From assembly GCA_030685015.1 (NCBI GenBank), contig JAUXWS010000073.1, positions 1 to 18,522 of the forward strand: a DNA stretch of 18,522 bases. The letters run 5' to 3'. How positions within the stretch are numbered: the first letter of the stretch is position 1; each line of letters starts with the position of its first letter. A program made the translations under genes and the position numbers. Positions 16,320 through 18,522 of this stretch are shown piece after piece. Source of the stretch: a bacterium (GTDB lineage: Bacteria > CAIWAD01). The notes under the pieces were generated by a model. It did not search any database, was not told where the DNA came from, and worked only from the letters and a program-made list of their open reading frames with translations.

Positions 16320-16347
16320 TTGCGAGGGGGCCGATTTTCTGTTATCT
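16320..16347 (+). promoter_or_regulatory. Candidate sigma-70 promoter of uvrB
   Basis: TTGCGA (16320-16325), a 16-base spacer and TTATCT (16342-16347) form a plausible -35/-10 pair, with an AT-richer spacer than its surroundings. Transcription would start near 16354, leaving about 95 bases before the uvrB ATG. Confidence 0.45.
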
Positions 16348-16449
16348 TCCTTCCGCACAAGGAAGTTGTTGGCAGACGGTTCCTTCCGCCCTGTCCGAAG
16401 GCCGCCCGCGCGGCCCCGGCGGGAGCGGAGGCCGGGTCAGGAAGGGCGG

Positions 16450-18522
16450 ATGAGCGACACCTTCACCCTGGTGAGTGACTTCGCCCCATGCGGGGATCAG
16501 GGAGAGGCCATCCGCCAGCTCGTGGAAGGCTTCGCCGGCGCCGCGCCAGGCGCGGGCAGGGCCCAGGTCCTGTTGGGCGTGACCGGCTCGGGCAAGACCT
16601 ACACCGTGGCGCAGACCATCGCGCGGCTGGGGCGGCCCACCCTCGTCCTCTCCCACAACAAGACCCTGGCCGCCCAGCTCTACGGCGAACTGAAGGGCTT
16701 CTTTCCGCGCAATGCCGTCGAGTTCTTCATCAGCTACTACGACTACTACCAGCCCGAGGCCTATCTCCCGGCCAGCGACACCTACATCGAGAAGGACTCG
16801 TCCATCAACGCCGAGATCGACCGGCTGCGGCTCAAGGCGACCAGCTCGCTCATCGAGCGGCGGGACGTCATCATCGTCGCCAGCGTGTCGGCCATCTACG
16901 GCCTGGGCAATCCCGAGGAGTACCGCAAAGGCCTGGTGGTGGTGCGCGCCGGGGAACCGATCCAGCGACGCGAGCTGCTGCGCGGCCTGGTGGACATCCA
17001 CTACACGCGGGCCCCGGCACAGTTGGAGCGCGGCACTTTCCGCGTCAACGGCGACGTGCTGGAGATCCAGCCCGCCTACGAGGAGACGGCGCTCCGTCTG
17101 GACACCTTTGGCGACGAGCTGGAGCGCATCCAGGTGATCAATCCCCTCACGGGCGAGGTGCTGGGGGAGAAGCCCGCCGCCGCCATCTACCCGGCCAAGC
17201 ACTTCGTCACGGACCGTGGCAGCCTGGAGCGCGCCGCCGCCTCGATCGAAGCCGAGCTGGCGGAGCGGCTGGGGGAGCTGGAGCGGGCCGGCCGCGCCGT
17301 GGAGGCCCACCGCCTGCGCCAGCGGACGCGCTTCGACCTCGAGATGATGCTGGAGATCGGCTACTGCTCGGGCATCGAGAACTACAGCCGGCACCTGGAC
17401 AGCCGCGCCCCCGGCTCGCGCCCCTCCTGCCTGCTGGACTACTTCCCCTCCGACCTGCTGGTTGTGGTGGACGAGAGCCACGCCTCGCTGCCCCAGCTGC
17501 GCGCCATGTACCGGGGCGACCGCATGCGCAAGGAGACGCTGGTCGAGCATGGTTTCCGCCTGCCCAGCGCCCTGGACAACCGGCCCCTCACCTTCGAGGA
17601 GTTCGAGGCGCTGGCCCCCGACCTGCTCTTCGTCAGCGCCACGCCGGCGGACTACGAGCTGGCGCGCGCCGGCGGGGCCTATGTCGAGCAGCTCATCCGG
17701 CCCACCGGCCTGCTTGACCCCGAGATCATCCAGCGGACGACGGAGGGGCAGGTCGAGGATCTGGCCGAGGAGATCGGCCGCTGCGCCGAGGCCGGGGAGC
17801 GTGTCCTCGTCACCACGCTGACCAAGCGCATGGCCGAGGATCTGGCCGCCTTCCTGGGCCGCCGGGGCATCCGGGTGCGCTACCTGCACAGCGACATCGA
17901 GAGCCTGCGCCGCGTCGAGCTGGTGCGGGACCTGCGCCTGGGCGTCTTCGACGTGCTGGTGGGCGTCAACCTGCTGCGCGAGGGGCTCGACCTGCCCGAG
18001 GTCAGCCTCGTCGCGGTGCTGGACGCCGACAAGGAGGGCTTCCTGCGCAGCGCCCGCAGCCTCTTCCAGATCACGGGACGGGCCGCCCGCCACCTGCAGG
18101 GCCGCGTCATCCTCTACGCCGACTCCACCAGCCCGGCCATGGCCCAGGTCATCGCCGAGACGGCCCGCCGGCGGGTGATCCAGGCGGCCTGGAACGAGGC
18201 GAACGGCGTCACGCCGCGCTCGGTGCGCAAGACGGAGGCGGAGATCCGCGCCACCACCACCGTCCTGGACGAGGCCCGCCGCATCGAGGAGTACGACCGC
18301 GGGTCCTCCCGGGCGCGCCGCGTGGCGGAGGGCGGGGCCCTCTACGCCGGCCTGGAGGACTGCCGCGACCGCGAGTTGCTGCACAGCCTGATGGAAGAGG
18401 CCGCCGCCCGCCTGGATTTCGAGCAGGCCGCCCTCTTGCGCGACCGTCTGCGCGCCGTGGAGGCGGAGGAGGGGCCGGGCGCCGCAGCGGCGGGCGCCGT
18501 GCCGGCGGGCGCCGTGCCGGCG
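16450..18522 (+). CDS. uvrB: UvrABC system protein B (excinuclease helicase subunit), 3' end cut by window
   Basis: Damage-verifying helicase of nucleotide excision repair, working with UvrA and UvrC. The open frame runs 691 codons to the window edge without a stop. Visible in order: Walker A GVTGSGKT (43-50); the beta-hairpin segment FFISYYDYYQPEAYLP and SDTYIEKDSSINAEIDRLR; Walker B VVVDESH (Asp341-Glu342); LFVSATPADYE; motif V GVNLLREGLDLPEVSLVA; motif VI QITGRAARH; and the UvrC-binding UVR domain at about 641-675 (LHSLMEEAAARLDFEQAALLRDRL). Motif VI usually reads QTIGRAARN, so two positions differ. The ATG at 16450 has AGGAAGGG upstream. Family members normally end soon after the UVR domain, but here an Ala/Gly/Val/Pro repeat tail continues past the window. 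Confidence 0.97.
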   Translation, partial: MSDTFTLVSDFAPCGDQGEAIRQLVEGFAGAAPGAGRAQVLLGVTGSGKTYTVAQTIARLGRPTLVLSHNKTLAAQLYGELKGFFPRNAVEFFISYYDYYQPEAYLPASDTYIEKDSSINAEIDRLRLKATSSLIERRDVIIVASVSAIYGLGNPEEYRKGLVVVRAGEPIQRRELLRGLVDIHYTRAPAQLERGTFRVNGDVLEIQPAYEETALRLDTFGDELERIQVINPLTGEVLGEKPAAAIYPAKHFVTDRGSLERAAASIEAELAERLGELERAGRAVEAHRLRQRTRFDLEMMLEIGYCSGIENYSRHLDSRAPGSRPSCLLDYFPSDLLVVVDESHASLPQLRAMYRGDRMRKETLVEHGFRLPSALDNRPLTFEEFEALAPDLLFVSATPADYELARAGGAYVEQLIRPTGLLDPEIIQRTTEGQVEDLAEEIGRCAEAGERVLVTTLTKRMAEDLAAFLGRRGIRVRYLHSDIESLRRVELVRDLRLGVFDVLVGVNLLREGLDLPEVSLVAVLDADKEGFLRSARSLFQITGRAARHLQGRVILYADSTSPAMAQVIAETARRRVIQAAWNEANGVTPRSVRKTEAEIRATTTVLDEARRIEEYDRGSSRARRVAEGGALYAGLEDCRDRELLHSLMEEAAARLDFEQAALLRDRLRAVEAEEGPGAAAAGAVPAGAVPA
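18490..18522 (+). repeat. 15-bp tandem repeat in the uvrB 3' end
   Basis: The unit GCGGGCGCCGTGCCG occurs twice exactly (18490-18504, 18505-18519), and a third copy begins at 18520, where the window stops. In frame it encodes the pentapeptide AGAVP. The copy number and the end of the protein lie outside the window. Confidence 0.85.

Larger units (their letters stand above)
16120..16449. other. 330-base intergenic region before uvrB
   Basis: No gene is seen here. Short open frames in all phases lack ribosome sites and family resemblance. The first 140 bases contain GC-rich imperfect inverted repeats without T-runs. The last 190 hold a candidate operator (16266-16290), a candidate promoter (16320-16347) and a roughly 95-base untranslated leader rich in GGCCGC-type repeats. 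Confidence 0.55.

Noticed and set aside
16342-18384. A 680-codon minus-strand open frame
   Set aside because: It is antisense to uvrB, whose motifs are intact throughout. There is no ribosome site or family resemblance.

Overview
This is high-GC bacterial DNA, densely packed, with genes on both strands and many 4-base stop/start overlaps. The organism cannot be named from the window. Three things hint at an uncultured lineage near the Fibrobacterota/Chlorobiota/Bacteroidota (FCB) group, at low confidence: a GlgC with a cyanobacterial/plant-like motif style, a fused formimidoyltransferase-cyclodeaminase, and a dihydroorotase homologue lacking its metal ligands beside pyrB. The intergenic repeats resemble dispersed repeats that are common in Proteobacteria, so the assignment stays open.

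Layout. 1-782 has no gene. It holds three copies of a repeat built from ordered hairpins, in which two stems differ between copies by compensating base changes. 783-2758 carries elbB and glgC on the plus strand. A 190-bp element with terminal inverted repeats (2755-2944) begins at the glgC stop codon. 3007-3957 (minus) is a tandem pair of paralogous small membrane proteins of unknown function. 4068-6881 (plus) is a fused formimidoyltransferase-cyclodeaminase, then a RES-domain toxin whose start overlaps it, then an Xre/ParS-type antitoxin behind an AT-rich palindromic control region.

6963-9956 (plus) is a pyrimidine operon, pyrR-pyrB-pyrC', like the Pseudomonas class A aspartate transcarbamoylase operon. 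Its leader contains a match to the PyrR-binding RNA consensus, an unannotated 30-codon leader peptide whose Shine-Dalgarno lies in that structure, and an intrinsic terminator inside the leader ORF. The arrangement suggests that PyrR blocks leader translation and so releases the terminator. The pyrC' product has lost its zinc ligands and is probably structural.

10057-15391 (minus) is a five-gene run, four of whose genes overlap by 4 bases: gamma-glutamyltranspeptidase, a PgsW-like 'poly-gamma-glutamate system' protein, a DctM-like permease, a 51-residue membrane protein, and a membrane-anchored M14/AstE-like zinc hydrolase. No poly-gamma-glutamate synthase genes are present. It looks like a cassette for breaking down and importing gamma-glutamyl polymers or peptides, and is the best candidate here for an undescribed system.

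15505-16119 (plus) encodes a secreted orphan protein. 16450 to the window end (plus) is uvrB, cut by the window edge inside an unusual AGAVP-repeat tail.
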